Source: CAZSMC01 sp964607755 (GTDB lineage: Bacteria > Zhuqueibacterota > Zhuqueibacteria > Residuimicrobiales > Krinioviventaceae). From it: a stretch of 64,000 bases of DNA. Below are positions 46,722 through 53,911 of the stretch, in pieces. A program made the position numbers and the translations under genes. Position 1 is the stretch's first letter. Each line of letters opens with the position of its first letter. The notes below the pieces were generated by a model. The model saw only the letters and a list, made by a program, of their open reading frames with translations, made no database searches and had not been told where the DNA came from. The DNA lies in the NCBI GenBank assembly GCA_964607755.1, contig CAZSMC010000002.1, forward strand, positions 1-64,000. Direction: 5' to 3'.

Positions 46722-47130
46722 TCAACACCTCCACGAGTTTGACAACACCTTCGATCATGTTTTCAGGTTTTGGCGGACATCCGGGTATAAACAGATCAAA
46801 CGGAATCGTATCTTTTGGGCTTTCAATGTTATAGCTATCTTTGAAACAGCATCCGGACGCCGGGCACGAACCGACTCCGATCGCAAAGCAAGGCTTTGGC
46901 GCCTGTTCGTAAATCGCCTTGACCCTGGGACCCACTTTTCTGTTCAGAATGCCAGTGACAAGCAGCGCATCAGCGTGCCGGATCGATCCGACCAGTTTGA
47001 TGCCGAAACGTTCAATATCGTATCTCGGTGTCAGCAGATCAAGAATTTCGATATCACAATTATTGCACGGCGACGCGCTGATATGAAACACCCAAATCGA
47101 TTTAGCCAGTCTTTTATTATACCATCCCAT
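46714..47130 (-). CDS. Small hydrogenase subunit (NuoB/HycG/MbhJ-like)
   Basis: This 138-residue protein holds the proximal [4Fe-4S] cluster (N2-like). The ligands are seen in SPCNNCDIE (Cys-x-x-Cys), GSCPASGCC and FIPGCPPKPE. It transfers electrons from the ferredoxin-like subunits to the Ni-Fe site. It overlaps the NuoC-like gene by 8 bp and follows the NuoH-like gene by 1 bp. Confidence 0.93.
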   Translation of the reverse strand: MGWYNKRLAKSIWVFHISASPCNNCDIEILDLLTPRYDIERFGIKLVGSIRHADALLVTGILNRKVGPRVKAIYEQAPKPCFAIGVGSCPASGCCFKDSYNIESPKDTIPFDLFIPGCPPKPENMIEGVVKLVEVLNG

Positions 47131-47131
47131 A

Positions 47132-48061
47132 TTACACTCCTAAAATAGCCAGAATGATTGCAACGATTCCCAGCGGAGTTAAATATTTCCAGAAAAAGTT
47201 CAAACTTGAATCAATTCGAACCCTTGGATTTGTGTTTTTGATAATGATCATGACAACAACGATCAACAGATATTTTAACAGAGACCACAAAATACCAAGA
47301 CCAGTGAGGTTGAATCCTCCCCACAAAATCAGGATAAGAAAAAACGGGAAAATGACCCACATCATCAACCGGTTCAGTTTCCAGAAAGCCAGCGGCGGGC
47401 CGCTGTATTCCATAAAGGGTCCGTCCACGATCTCGGTTTCGGCTTCGGGAATATCAAAGGGCGTCAATGTCATTTTTGCCTGAATGCAAAGAATACCGAT
47501 AATAAAAGCAATGATGCCGGAAACCGATTCAAGGAAAACGCCCTGCTCTGCCTGTGCCGACAGGATTGCGCCAAGCTCGAGTTCATAACCGGATTTAATG
47601 ACCGGCACGAGGATCACCAGAATAAAAACCAATTCGTCAGCGAGCAAAAGTTTAATTTCCCGTCCCGCTCCCACACTGGAATAAACATTGCCCGTGGAAG
47701 AGCCGCCCAGGATCACCATCACAGAATAGATCATCAACAGGTACATAATGACAATGATATCGCCGCCAAAGCTGGCGCCAAAGAACAGCGCCACGCCGAT
47801 CATCGCCGACACCAGTACCAGCATGCCGAAAGCTATGAACGGTGCTGAGAGAAACATTGCAGCCACGCTTTCTTTGGTGACCATGGTTTCTTTGCCCAGC
47901 AGCTTGAAAAAATCATTGAAATTCTGCAGCAAAGGCGGTCCGACGCGGAACTGAAAACGGGCCGAGACCTTTCGGTCTACCCAGCCGACAAGCATGCCCA
48001 ATACGCCGGTGAATAACAAACCGGGAAAGATCAACAGATAAAACATATAGGTCAGGGTCAT
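47132..48061 (-). CDS. NuoH/HycD/MbhM-like membrane anchor subunit
   Basis: This 309-residue protein has about eight membrane helices. The conserved loops are present: FRVGPPLLQNFNDFFKLLGKE near the N-terminus, and DIPEAETEIVDGPFMEYSG, which carries the glutamate-rich quinone-site-like loop, followed by PPLAFWKLNRLM. It connects the hydrogenase module with the antiporter arm. It overlaps the upstream ferredoxin gene by 4 bp. Confidence 0.93.
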   Translation of the reverse strand: MTLTYMFYLLIFPGLLFTGVLGMLVGWVDRKVSARFQFRVGPPLLQNFNDFFKLLGKETMVTKESVAAMFLSAPFIAFGMLVLVSAMIGVALFFGASFGGDIIVIMYLLMIYSVMVILGGSSTGNVYSSVGAGREIKLLLADELVFILVILVPVIKSGYELELGAILSAQAEQGVFLESVSGIIAFIIGILCIQAKMTLTPFDIPEAETEIVDGPFMEYSGPPLAFWKLNRLMMWVIFPFFLILILWGGFNLTGLGILWSLLKYLLIVVVMIIIKNTNPRVRIDSSLNFFWKYLTPLGIVAIILAILGV

Positions 48062-48558
48062 CGTCTATCCTCCTTTTGCAGCCAGCTCGGACTTTTAACG
48101 GCCAGATGGTCTCCAACAAAGAAAATATGTTCGTCCGGATTTTCCTGCACCTCGGCCATCTGAAAGGCATTATTAGGAGCAGTCTTCACGCACAGAGGTT
48201 CATAATCCGGATTTTCTTTTATTTGATTGAGACAATAATCGCAGGACATGGTGATGTAATTAATGACCTCCGGGAAAATAGTCCCAAACGGGCAGGCCAG
48301 GACACAGCTTTTGCATCCAACGCAACGCAGATTGTAGCGCTTGATGGTTCCTGTTTCTAACCGCTCCAGCGCCTCTTTGGGACAGGCCGTCACGCAAAAA
48401 GCGTCTTTGCACTGACGGCAGTAAGAGGCAAATTCCGCCACTTCGAGCAAATTAAAAGGCCCCATATTTTTCCGGTGGTACATGTATTCGCACTCGATAG
48501 ATTCAGCTTTGCCATTGCTCTTCATGAGCGCTGGCACATCGATAAACAGCCGTTTCAT
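48058..48558 (-). CDS. HydN/HycB-like multi-[4Fe-4S] ferredoxin
   Basis: This 166-residue protein has several cysteine motifs: CRQCKDAFCVTACP, CVGCKSCVLACPFG and CDYCLNQIKENPDYEPLCVKTAP. Together they fit three to four [4Fe-4S] clusters of the polyferredoxin type. GGAGGA places the start at the ATG at 48558; a TTG 6 bp upstream is too close to it. It links the HydG-like flavin subunit (4-bp overlap) to the membrane hydrogenase (4-bp overlap), so it is the likely electron bridge between the diaphorase and the NiFe module. Confidence 0.87.
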   Translation of the reverse strand: MKRLFIDVPALMKSNGKAESIECEYMYHRKNMGPFNLLEVAEFASYCRQCKDAFCVTACPKEALERLETGTIKRYNLRCVGCKSCVLACPFGTIFPEVINYITMSCDYCLNQIKENPDYEPLCVKTAPNNAFQMAEVQENPDEHIFFVGDHLAVKSPSWLQKEDRR

Positions 48559-49412
48559 TCCCAAATGTCCTCCTCATCTTTTATTTGCGCATAGGTGAAC
48601 ACCGGACCGTCTTTACAGGCGTAATACTTGCCTATGACACAGTGACGGCATTGACCAAATCCGCAATACATTTTCTTTTCCATGGAGAGATAGAGATTTT
48701 CTTCTTTGAATCCGTATTTTAACAGATCGCGGGTACCAAATTTCATCATCACTGGCGGTCCGCACACAATAGCTGGATTGTTCGCAGGATCGATGTTGAG
48801 CTTTTTCAATAGAACAGTGACTACTCCGACTTCTTCTGTCCACTCTTCACCTTCCGGAACTTCGTCCACGGCGCGAACAAAGGTGACTTTGGGATAGCTT
48901 TTCCACTCGTCAACCGCTTCTTTGTAGATGCAGTCTTTTGGGGATTTGGCACCGGCGAAAAAAGTGATGCTATTGTATCTATCAATCTCTTTCACCAGGG
49001 TCATGAAAAGCGAGCGCAACGGCGCCAGACCGCATCCACCGCCTAAAATGAGAATATCTTTGCCTTCAAATTTGTCCAGTGGATAATGCGAGCCAAATGG
49101 TCCGCGCAAACCCACACGGTCGCCAACTTTTGCCTGATGAACATAATTTGTCACAAATCCGGTTTTCATGATTGTGACATCCATACGTTCGGTCTCAAAA
49201 TGTGATGAGGACGGGGTGAACGGACCTTCTCCGATACCAGGCACGGAAAGCTCGATAAACTGACCGGTTTTGAAAACAATCGGTTTCTCCGGCGTTAACT
49301 TGAGCGTCCTGATGAGCGGTGACTCTTGAACAATATCATAGATTTCTGCCGGAATAACCTCGTACGGATTATGAACTTTTTTGGCACTCACAGTATCGAC
49401 TAAAGCGGACAT
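48555..49412 (-). CDS. HydG-like FAD/NAD(P)/[2Fe-2S] diaphorase subunit
   Basis: This 285-residue protein belongs to the ferredoxin-reductase-like family that includes sulfhydrogenase gamma, sulfite reductase AsrB and dihydroorotate dehydrogenase electron-transfer subunits. It shows an FAD domain (FKTGQFIELSVPG, then GPFTPSS), an NAD(P)-binding domain (ILGGGCGLAPLRSL), and a C-terminal [2Fe-2S] motif (CGFGQCRHCVIG...ACKDGPVF). It passes electrons between NAD(P)H and the Fe-S chain. It is coupled to the downstream polyferredoxin by a 4-bp overlap and separated from the HydB-like gene by 243 bp containing an inverted repeat. Confidence 0.9.
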   Translation of the reverse strand: MSALVDTVSAKKVHNPYEVIPAEIYDIVQESPLIRTLKLTPEKPIVFKTGQFIELSVPGIGEGPFTPSSSHFETERMDVTIMKTGFVTNYVHQAKVGDRVGLRGPFGSHYPLDKFEGKDILILGGGCGLAPLRSLFMTLVKEIDRYNSITFFAGAKSPKDCIYKEAVDEWKSYPKVTFVRAVDEVPEGEEWTEEVGVVTVLLKKLNIDPANNPAIVCGPPVMMKFGTRDLLKYGFKEENLYLSMEKKMYCGFGQCRHCVIGKYYACKDGPVFTYAQIKDEEDIWE

Positions 49413-49469
49413 ATCGTATTTCCTTATATTACTTTTAATATAGACCGATTAATTGCCATTAAATATTTA

Positions 49470-49635
49470 GACAGGATGACTGGATAAAACAGATTAACAG
49501 GATTATTCTTGTCATGTGAAATTTTAATTTTTAATTGGACGAATTTCATAACTTAATCTTAATGGTTTACCTGATCAATTTTTGGCTTATTCGAAATGAG
49601 AATCCTGTTTATCATCATAATCTTGTTATCCTGTC
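49470..49635. repeat. Imperfect inverted repeat between the two diaphorase genes
   Basis: The left arm (49470-49505, begins GACAGGATGACTGG) and right arm (49601-49635, ends TTATCCTGTC) are inverted copies of about 35 bp with roughly 70 percent match. They are built of ACAGGAT-like units around an AT-rich core. It looks like a small non-coding mobile or REP-type element inserted between two genes that usually adjoin. Confidence 0.55.
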
Positions 49636-49655
49636 ATTACGATTATCTTGAAATC

Positions 49656-50702
49656 CTACCCATGATCGGTGATAGTCGCAGTGGTCATTGATTGCAGATT
49701 ATGCACGACCTGACGAAAATCGATTTCGCCGGCGCAGGCCTGGGAGCAGCGGCCGCAACCGGTGCAGCCGAGACGGTCGAAATTATGCACCATATAATCG
49801 AACTTGCAGAGATAGCGATTGCGAAAACGTTTTGTCATGGAACCGCGTGGATTAGCGCCGCCGGCAACCCGGGTGTAACCGTTATATTGACACGAATCGT
49901 AGGTACGCTGTTTGACAAATTGCTGGGCTTCAGTTTCGTCATTCAATATAAGACAATAACACGTCGGACAAATGTGAGTGCAGGCGCCGCAGCCGATGCA
50001 GGTGAACGATTCATCCAGCCAGGGAGCAAGTTCCAGAGAACGCAAGCCGGAATAATTGTTCTGTCGGGAAAACTCTTTATTCTGCTCTGTTAAGAGTTCG
50101 GCGACTTTTTTGCGCTTTTTCTCAACTTGATTTTTAGCGTCGTTCGAAGCGTCGCGAATGTCAGTTTCTTGTTTGATCAGGTTTAAAAGCTTGTCCCCAC
50201 GGTCCGATCCGACGGTGATGAGGTAATCATCATTGACTCGCGAAAGATTCAAATCATATCCTGTTTCGGCAAATGGTTGGCCATCAACCAGATTACAGTG
50301 GCACGTATCGCCGATTTCGTCGCAATCCGAGGAAATGATGAGCGTGGTGTCGCGCCACAATTTATACATCGGATCGACAAAATCATCATTTATGAGCGCT
50401 GCATCCATGACCTCAAGGGCTTTTAGATCGCAGCCTTTCACCCCTATAACAATGCGGGCGTTATCGTCATGTTCAGGGAGTGGTGATACTTGTTCGCGAA
50501 CGAGGTAAAGAAGAGTTTTTGCCGGATCAACGGTTCGATAAGAATCAAGCACCGGAGTAATCTCATCTGTCAAGCGGTTAAAAAAAGTATTTTTATCCTC
50601 TGCATATTCTGAATGAGCAGGAACAATGACATCAGAGATGCCGGCATTGATGTGAGTGACATTGCGGAGAAATGCGAAAAAATCTTTGACTTTAATAAGC
50701 AT
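49656..50702 (-). CDS. HydB-like ferredoxin subunit (sulfhydrogenase beta / AsrA family)
   Basis: This 348-residue protein has N-terminal 300-residue domain features of the HydB/AsrA family (VIGVKGCDLKALEVMD, DCDEIGDTCHCNLVDG). Two [4Fe-4S] motifs follow: CIGCGACTHICPTCYC (about 235-250) and CTGCGRCSQACAGEIDF (about 318-334). It pairs with the HydG-like flavin subunit to form a soluble NAD(P)H-dependent electron module. No sulfhydrogenase alpha/delta subunits are near; the hydrogenase partner here is the membrane one. It follows rex by 110 bp. Confidence 0.9.
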   Translation of the reverse strand: MLIKVKDFFAFLRNVTHINAGISDVIVPAHSEYAEDKNTFFNRLTDEITPVLDSYRTVDPAKTLLYLVREQVSPLPEHDDNARIVIGVKGCDLKALEVMDAALINDDFVDPMYKLWRDTTLIISSDCDEIGDTCHCNLVDGQPFAETGYDLNLSRVNDDYLITVGSDRGDKLLNLIKQETDIRDASNDAKNQVEKKRKKVAELLTEQNKEFSRQNNYSGLRSLELAPWLDESFTCIGCGACTHICPTCYCLILNDETEAQQFVKQRTYDSCQYNGYTRVAGGANPRGSMTKRFRNRYLCKFDYMVHNFDRLGCTGCGRCSQACAGEIDFRQVVHNLQSMTTATITDHG

Positions 50703-50812
50703 GGCTTGCTCCGAATTTTTGATTCATCATTACCCTGGACGTGTCGAGTCGATCATTAGCGATGTCGGAGTGCCGGAAGCGTTGTCAGTAGAAGATCAGA
50801 GGCGTGCGAGTG

Positions 50813-51430
50813 TCATGGTCGATTGTTCACAGTATAGATTAATCGCGCCAATTCGTGTTCGATGTTCACATTGTGGATGACTGTCGTTTCCGTGTTCTTG
50901 ACTTTAAGCGTGGTAAAATTAAGTATACCTTCGATTTTCTCGGCTTTTAACACGTCAATTATTTGACGCGCAGCCGATTCCGGTACCGTTACTATAGCAA
51001 ATCTTATTTGATTTTTTTCTATATATTCTGACAATTGATTGACCGACAGAACCGGTGTAGACGCTTCTGTATTGATCTTTTCCGGGTCCGTATCAAATCC
51101 GGCCACGATCTTGATACCTTCGTCTGTAAAACCCTTGCCGTAATTGAACAGTGCCGAACCAAGCCTGCCAAGGCCGACAATAATGACTTTTTGCACTTCA
51201 TCTTTGCCCAGAATTTCATCGATGCGCTGCAGTATGGACTCGATTTCATAACCACCTTTTTGACTGCCGGTAATGCCAAAATGAACGAAATCCTTGCGCA
51301 CAAGAGATGACGACACATTTAGCGCATCAGCAATGTTATCAGAAAAAACCTTGACCAAACCGATGTTCTGAAGTTGATAAAGCAGATTCTTATATGTTAA
51401 AAGTCGTGTTATACGATCCTGATTTTCCAT
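50813..51430 (-). CDS. rex: Redox-sensing transcriptional repressor Rex
   Basis: This 205-residue dimeric repressor senses the NADH/NAD+ ratio. The N-terminal winged helix is RLLTYKNLLYQLQNIGLVKVFS...VSSSLVRKDFVHFG. The Rossmann part has VIIVGLGRLGSALFNY and the acidic strand end VAGFDTDPEKI. The C-terminal helix is used for domain swapping. It controls fermentation and hydrogenase genes in many anaerobes. It is transcribed in the same direction as, and just before, the diaphorase and hydrogenase genes, with its own strong promoter. A Rex box could not be identified by eye. Confidence 0.95.
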   Translation of the reverse strand: MENQDRITRLLTYKNLLYQLQNIGLVKVFSDNIADALNVSSSLVRKDFVHFGITGSQKGGYEIESILQRIDEILGKDEVQKVIIVGLGRLGSALFNYGKGFTDEGIKIVAGFDTDPEKINTEASTPVLSVNQLSEYIEKNQIRFAIVTVPESAARQIIDVLKAEKIEGILNFTTLKVKNTETTVIHNVNIEHELARLIYTVNNRP

Positions 51431-51494
51431 TATTACATTATGATTGAAACATTATTCATTATTAATTTGCTTTTTTATGTGCCTTGCGTAACGT

Positions 51495-51523
51495 ATTATA
51501 AAAATAGTTTTCTTTATTGTCAA
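51495..51523 (-). promoter_or_regulatory. Consensus sigma-70-type promoter of rex
   Basis: On the minus strand TTGACA (51523-51518) and TATAAT (51500-51495) are both perfect and exactly 17 bp apart. This gives a predicted start near 51488, about 58 bp before the rex ATG. It separates rex and the structural genes from the sensory genes as a transcription unit. Confidence 0.88.
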
Positions 51524-51551
51524 CACTTTTTTTAAAAAAATGGGGAATTTT

Positions 51552-51899
51552 TTAAGAATTTTTTTTCCCAATCCCCAGTTCGTACAATTCTCCGACAATT
51601 TCAAACGCTGTGCGGTCTGTTTGGAGAACAAGGATTTGCTTGTCTTTGGCTTTTTGAGCGGCCTGTTCTTCCAGATATAAACCGTTTGGAAGGATTACCC
51701 CGGCCAGGCCTTTGAAAAAAGTAACTGCCAGCACGTTTTCGTGCGTTTGATTTGTAACCCACAACGTGCCTTTTTTCGCCTGTGCCATGACATCGCTCAA
51801 AATATCAGAAATGCAGCCACCGGTGATTTCGGAATCCAGTTTGTCTTCCCCGCTAAAAACGCTCAAGCCCAATTTTTCTACCACTTCTCTTACTAACAT
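51552..51899 (-). CDS. DRTGG-domain protein
   Basis: This 115-residue cytoplasmic protein carries the compact DRTGG fold: LDSEITGGCISDILSDVMAQAKKGTLWVT at residues about 22-50, LAGVILPNG, and an end with DRTAFEIVGELYELG. Such small proteins are often found beside [FeFe]-hydrogenase and HydS-type sensory genes. Their ligand is unknown; a nucleotide is suspected for the fold. It stands between the hybrid kinase and rex. AGGAG precedes the ATG. Confidence 0.85.
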   Translation of the reverse strand: MLVREVVEKLGLSVFSGEDKLDSEITGGCISDILSDVMAQAKKGTLWVTNQTHENVLAVTFFKGLAGVILPNGLYLEEQAAQKAKDKQILVLQTDRTAFEIVGELYELGIGKKNS

Positions 51900-51945
51900 A
51901 AAGATCTCCTTTTATAGTCGTGTAGGCTTTCGGGCCTGAAAACAC

Positions 51946-53433
51946 TTAGGTTGAACTTTTGAGAATCGGAAATGTCACGCTAAAAGTCGATCCTTCATTG
52001 ACTTTGCTTTCCACTTCAATATATCCCTGATGCTCTTCGGCTATTTTTCGCGCGATACTGAGTCCCAAACCTGTGCCGCTAATTTTTTTCTTTAGCGCAT
52101 TTTCAGTCCGGTAAAATTCGTCGAAAATTTTCTCGCGCACATCTTCGGGAATGCCGATACCGGTATCTGACACTTTGACCCGAATATGGGAATTTATTCG
52201 TTTGAGTTTTACTTTCACTGTGCCATTTTCCGGCGTATATTTTATCGCATTGCTTACCAGATTGGCAAACAAGCGGTTCAAATCCTGTTCATTGCCTCGA
52301 ATGGATGGCAGGTCCGAAGAAAATGATGCCGACAGCTCGATTGATTTTTCTGCGGCTTTGGGTCGATAAAATTCAATCGTTTCTTGCAGAATGCTGGCCA
52401 GTTGAACCGGCTCCATTTCTTTGGCTGTGCTGCGGCGGTCCACCCGGGACAAGTCTAACAAATCATTAATCAAATGTGACAGGCTATGCGCCCGGTTGCG
52501 GGACTTTTCAATCACCTCGCGCTCTTTTTGCGGATCGTTCGCTGTGATACCTTCCAGCACAAGATCGAGATAGCCTTCAATGGCGCCGAGCGGAGCTTTG
52601 AGTTCGTGCGAAACATGCGATACAAAATCAGATTTCATCTGCTCGACCTGCTTTTCCCTTGTGATATCAAAAAGCACAGTCACCGTACCAATACACGATT
52701 TGTGCTCGTCAAGGATTGGTGTAATGCTGGCTTGCAAAACCCGCTCATCCGGGGTGTCAAATTCAAGTTTTGTGGTCTTTAAGGTTTCGGTGACTTTTTC
52801 GAGTTTCTCATTGATAGTATTGACCAGGTCCGGCATTCGCAATATTTTATCCACAGTTTGACCGATCACGCGCCGGCGTTTTATTCGCAGCATCTTCATG
52901 GCTGCCGGATTCATCAGTACAACCTGTTTTTGACGATTCGTGGCAATCACGCCTTCGCTCATTGAATTAATAATAGTCAAGGTTCGGGCGCGCTCATTAC
53001 TGATTTCCAGTAAATTCCGGTCACGTTCCTCCCGAAGCCGCTTGACCTCTTGCAGATGTTTGGCTTGCTGCAATCCTCTCTCAACGCGTGCTAAAATTTC
53101 GTCGGGATTGAACGGTTTTGGAATGTAATCAAACGCCCCTTTTCGTCCGGCATCGATGGCGCTTTCAATGGACGCGTAACCAGTGATGACAATCGTCACA
53201 ACTTCTTTTTCCAGTTTCTGCAGTTCCTCCAAAAGCTGCATGCCGTCCATTTCCGGCATCATGATATCCGTCAAAACGAGATCGTAATCATTTTTCAGAA
53301 TCATGTCCAGGCCGGTCTGGCCGTTATCAGCCAGATCAACTTTATATCCCTCGGACTCTAGAATCTGTTGGCAACCGGAACGAATAACTTCTTCATCGTC
53401 AATGACAAGAATGTGTCCGCCGTTTTCGCTCAT
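51946..53433 (-). CDS. Receiver-PAS-histidine kinase hybrid
   Basis: This 495-residue soluble protein has an N-terminal receiver (VIDDEEV, phospho-acceptor Asp56 in VLTDIMMPEMDG, Lys in YIPKPFNP). A PAS domain follows (about 150-262, MSEGVIATNRQKQVVLMNPAAMKML), then HisKA (His276 in FVSHVSHELKAPLG) and HATPase (NLVSNAIKYTPENG, DTGIGIPEDV, GTGLGLSIA). There is no membrane segment or DNA-binding domain. The receiver probably accepts phosphate from the sensory hydrogenase-kinase and tunes this kinase. It follows the single-receiver gene by 1 bp. Confidence 0.92.
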   Translation of the reverse strand: MSENGGHILVIDDEEVIRSGCQQILESEGYKVDLADNGQTGLDMILKNDYDLVLTDIMMPEMDGMQLLEELQKLEKEVVTIVITGYASIESAIDAGRKGAFDYIPKPFNPDEILARVERGLQQAKHLQEVKRLREERDRNLLEISNERARTLTIINSMSEGVIATNRQKQVVLMNPAAMKMLRIKRRRVIGQTVDKILRMPDLVNTINEKLEKVTETLKTTKLEFDTPDERVLQASITPILDEHKSCIGTVTVLFDITREKQVEQMKSDFVSHVSHELKAPLGAIEGYLDLVLEGITANDPQKEREVIEKSRNRAHSLSHLINDLLDLSRVDRRSTAKEMEPVQLASILQETIEFYRPKAAEKSIELSASFSSDLPSIRGNEQDLNRLFANLVSNAIKYTPENGTVKVKLKRINSHIRVKVSDTGIGIPEDVREKIFDEFYRTENALKKKISGTGLGLSIARKIAEEHQGYIEVESKVNEGSTFSVTFPILKSST

Positions 53434-53434
53434 T

Positions 53435-53827
53435 TTATTCGTTCTTTTGTAAAAGTTTTTTTACCCGATCGACAAGCTGCGCCGGTTTGAGCGGCTTTTC
53501 GGCAAAATCATCTACTTTCATCCATTCTTTGCCTTCGGGAAAATTCAGATTAAATCCGGTTTTTTTCGGTGCTGATGTGAGCATCAGAATCGGCAATTGT
53601 CGAAGATTCTCGTCATCGCGGATGGCGTAAGCGATATTAAATCCCGAATCCAGATCTTCCATCATCAAATCAATAATCGCCAGATCAAATGGTTTCTGAC
53701 GAAGTTTTTGCATGGCTTCATCGGAGGTAGTGGCTGATTCGGTTTCGAATCCGTATGCTTTCAGCACACTCTCATTAATTTCAATAAAATCCTCGTCATC
53801 ATCTACAAGTAATATTTTTTGTGCCAT
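53435..53827 (-). CDS. Single-domain response regulator
   Basis: This 130-residue protein is only a receiver domain: LLVDDDEDF, phospho-acceptor Asp53 in LAIIDLMMED, Thr in LMLTSAP, and Lys in DFAEKPLKP. The start at 53827 is preferred, with GGTG upstream. A GTG 12 bp earlier is possible. With no output domain it acts as a phosphate relay or by protein contact, presumably between the hydrogenase-kinase 84 bp upstream and the hybrid kinase directly downstream. Confidence 0.9.
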   Translation of the reverse strand: MAQKILLVDDDEDFIEINESVLKAYGFETESATTSDEAMQKLRQKPFDLAIIDLMMEDLDSGFNIAYAIRDDENLRQLPILMLTSAPKKTGFNLNFPEGKEWMKVDDFAEKPLKPAQLVDRVKKLLQKNE

Positions 53828-53911
53828 AGTTTTCACCACACGTTATAATTCACTTGAAAAAAAGAAACTAAACGTCTTTTTTATCTTTATTCTCAGGTCA
53901 GTTCACAAAAA

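Noticed and set aside
38687..48061. Respiratory complex I (Nuo) operon
   Set aside because: NuoH-, B-, C-, D- and I-like subunits are present, but the NuoD-like subunit keeps both Ni-binding cysteine pairs, and Mrp subunits and a hydrogenase protease follow.
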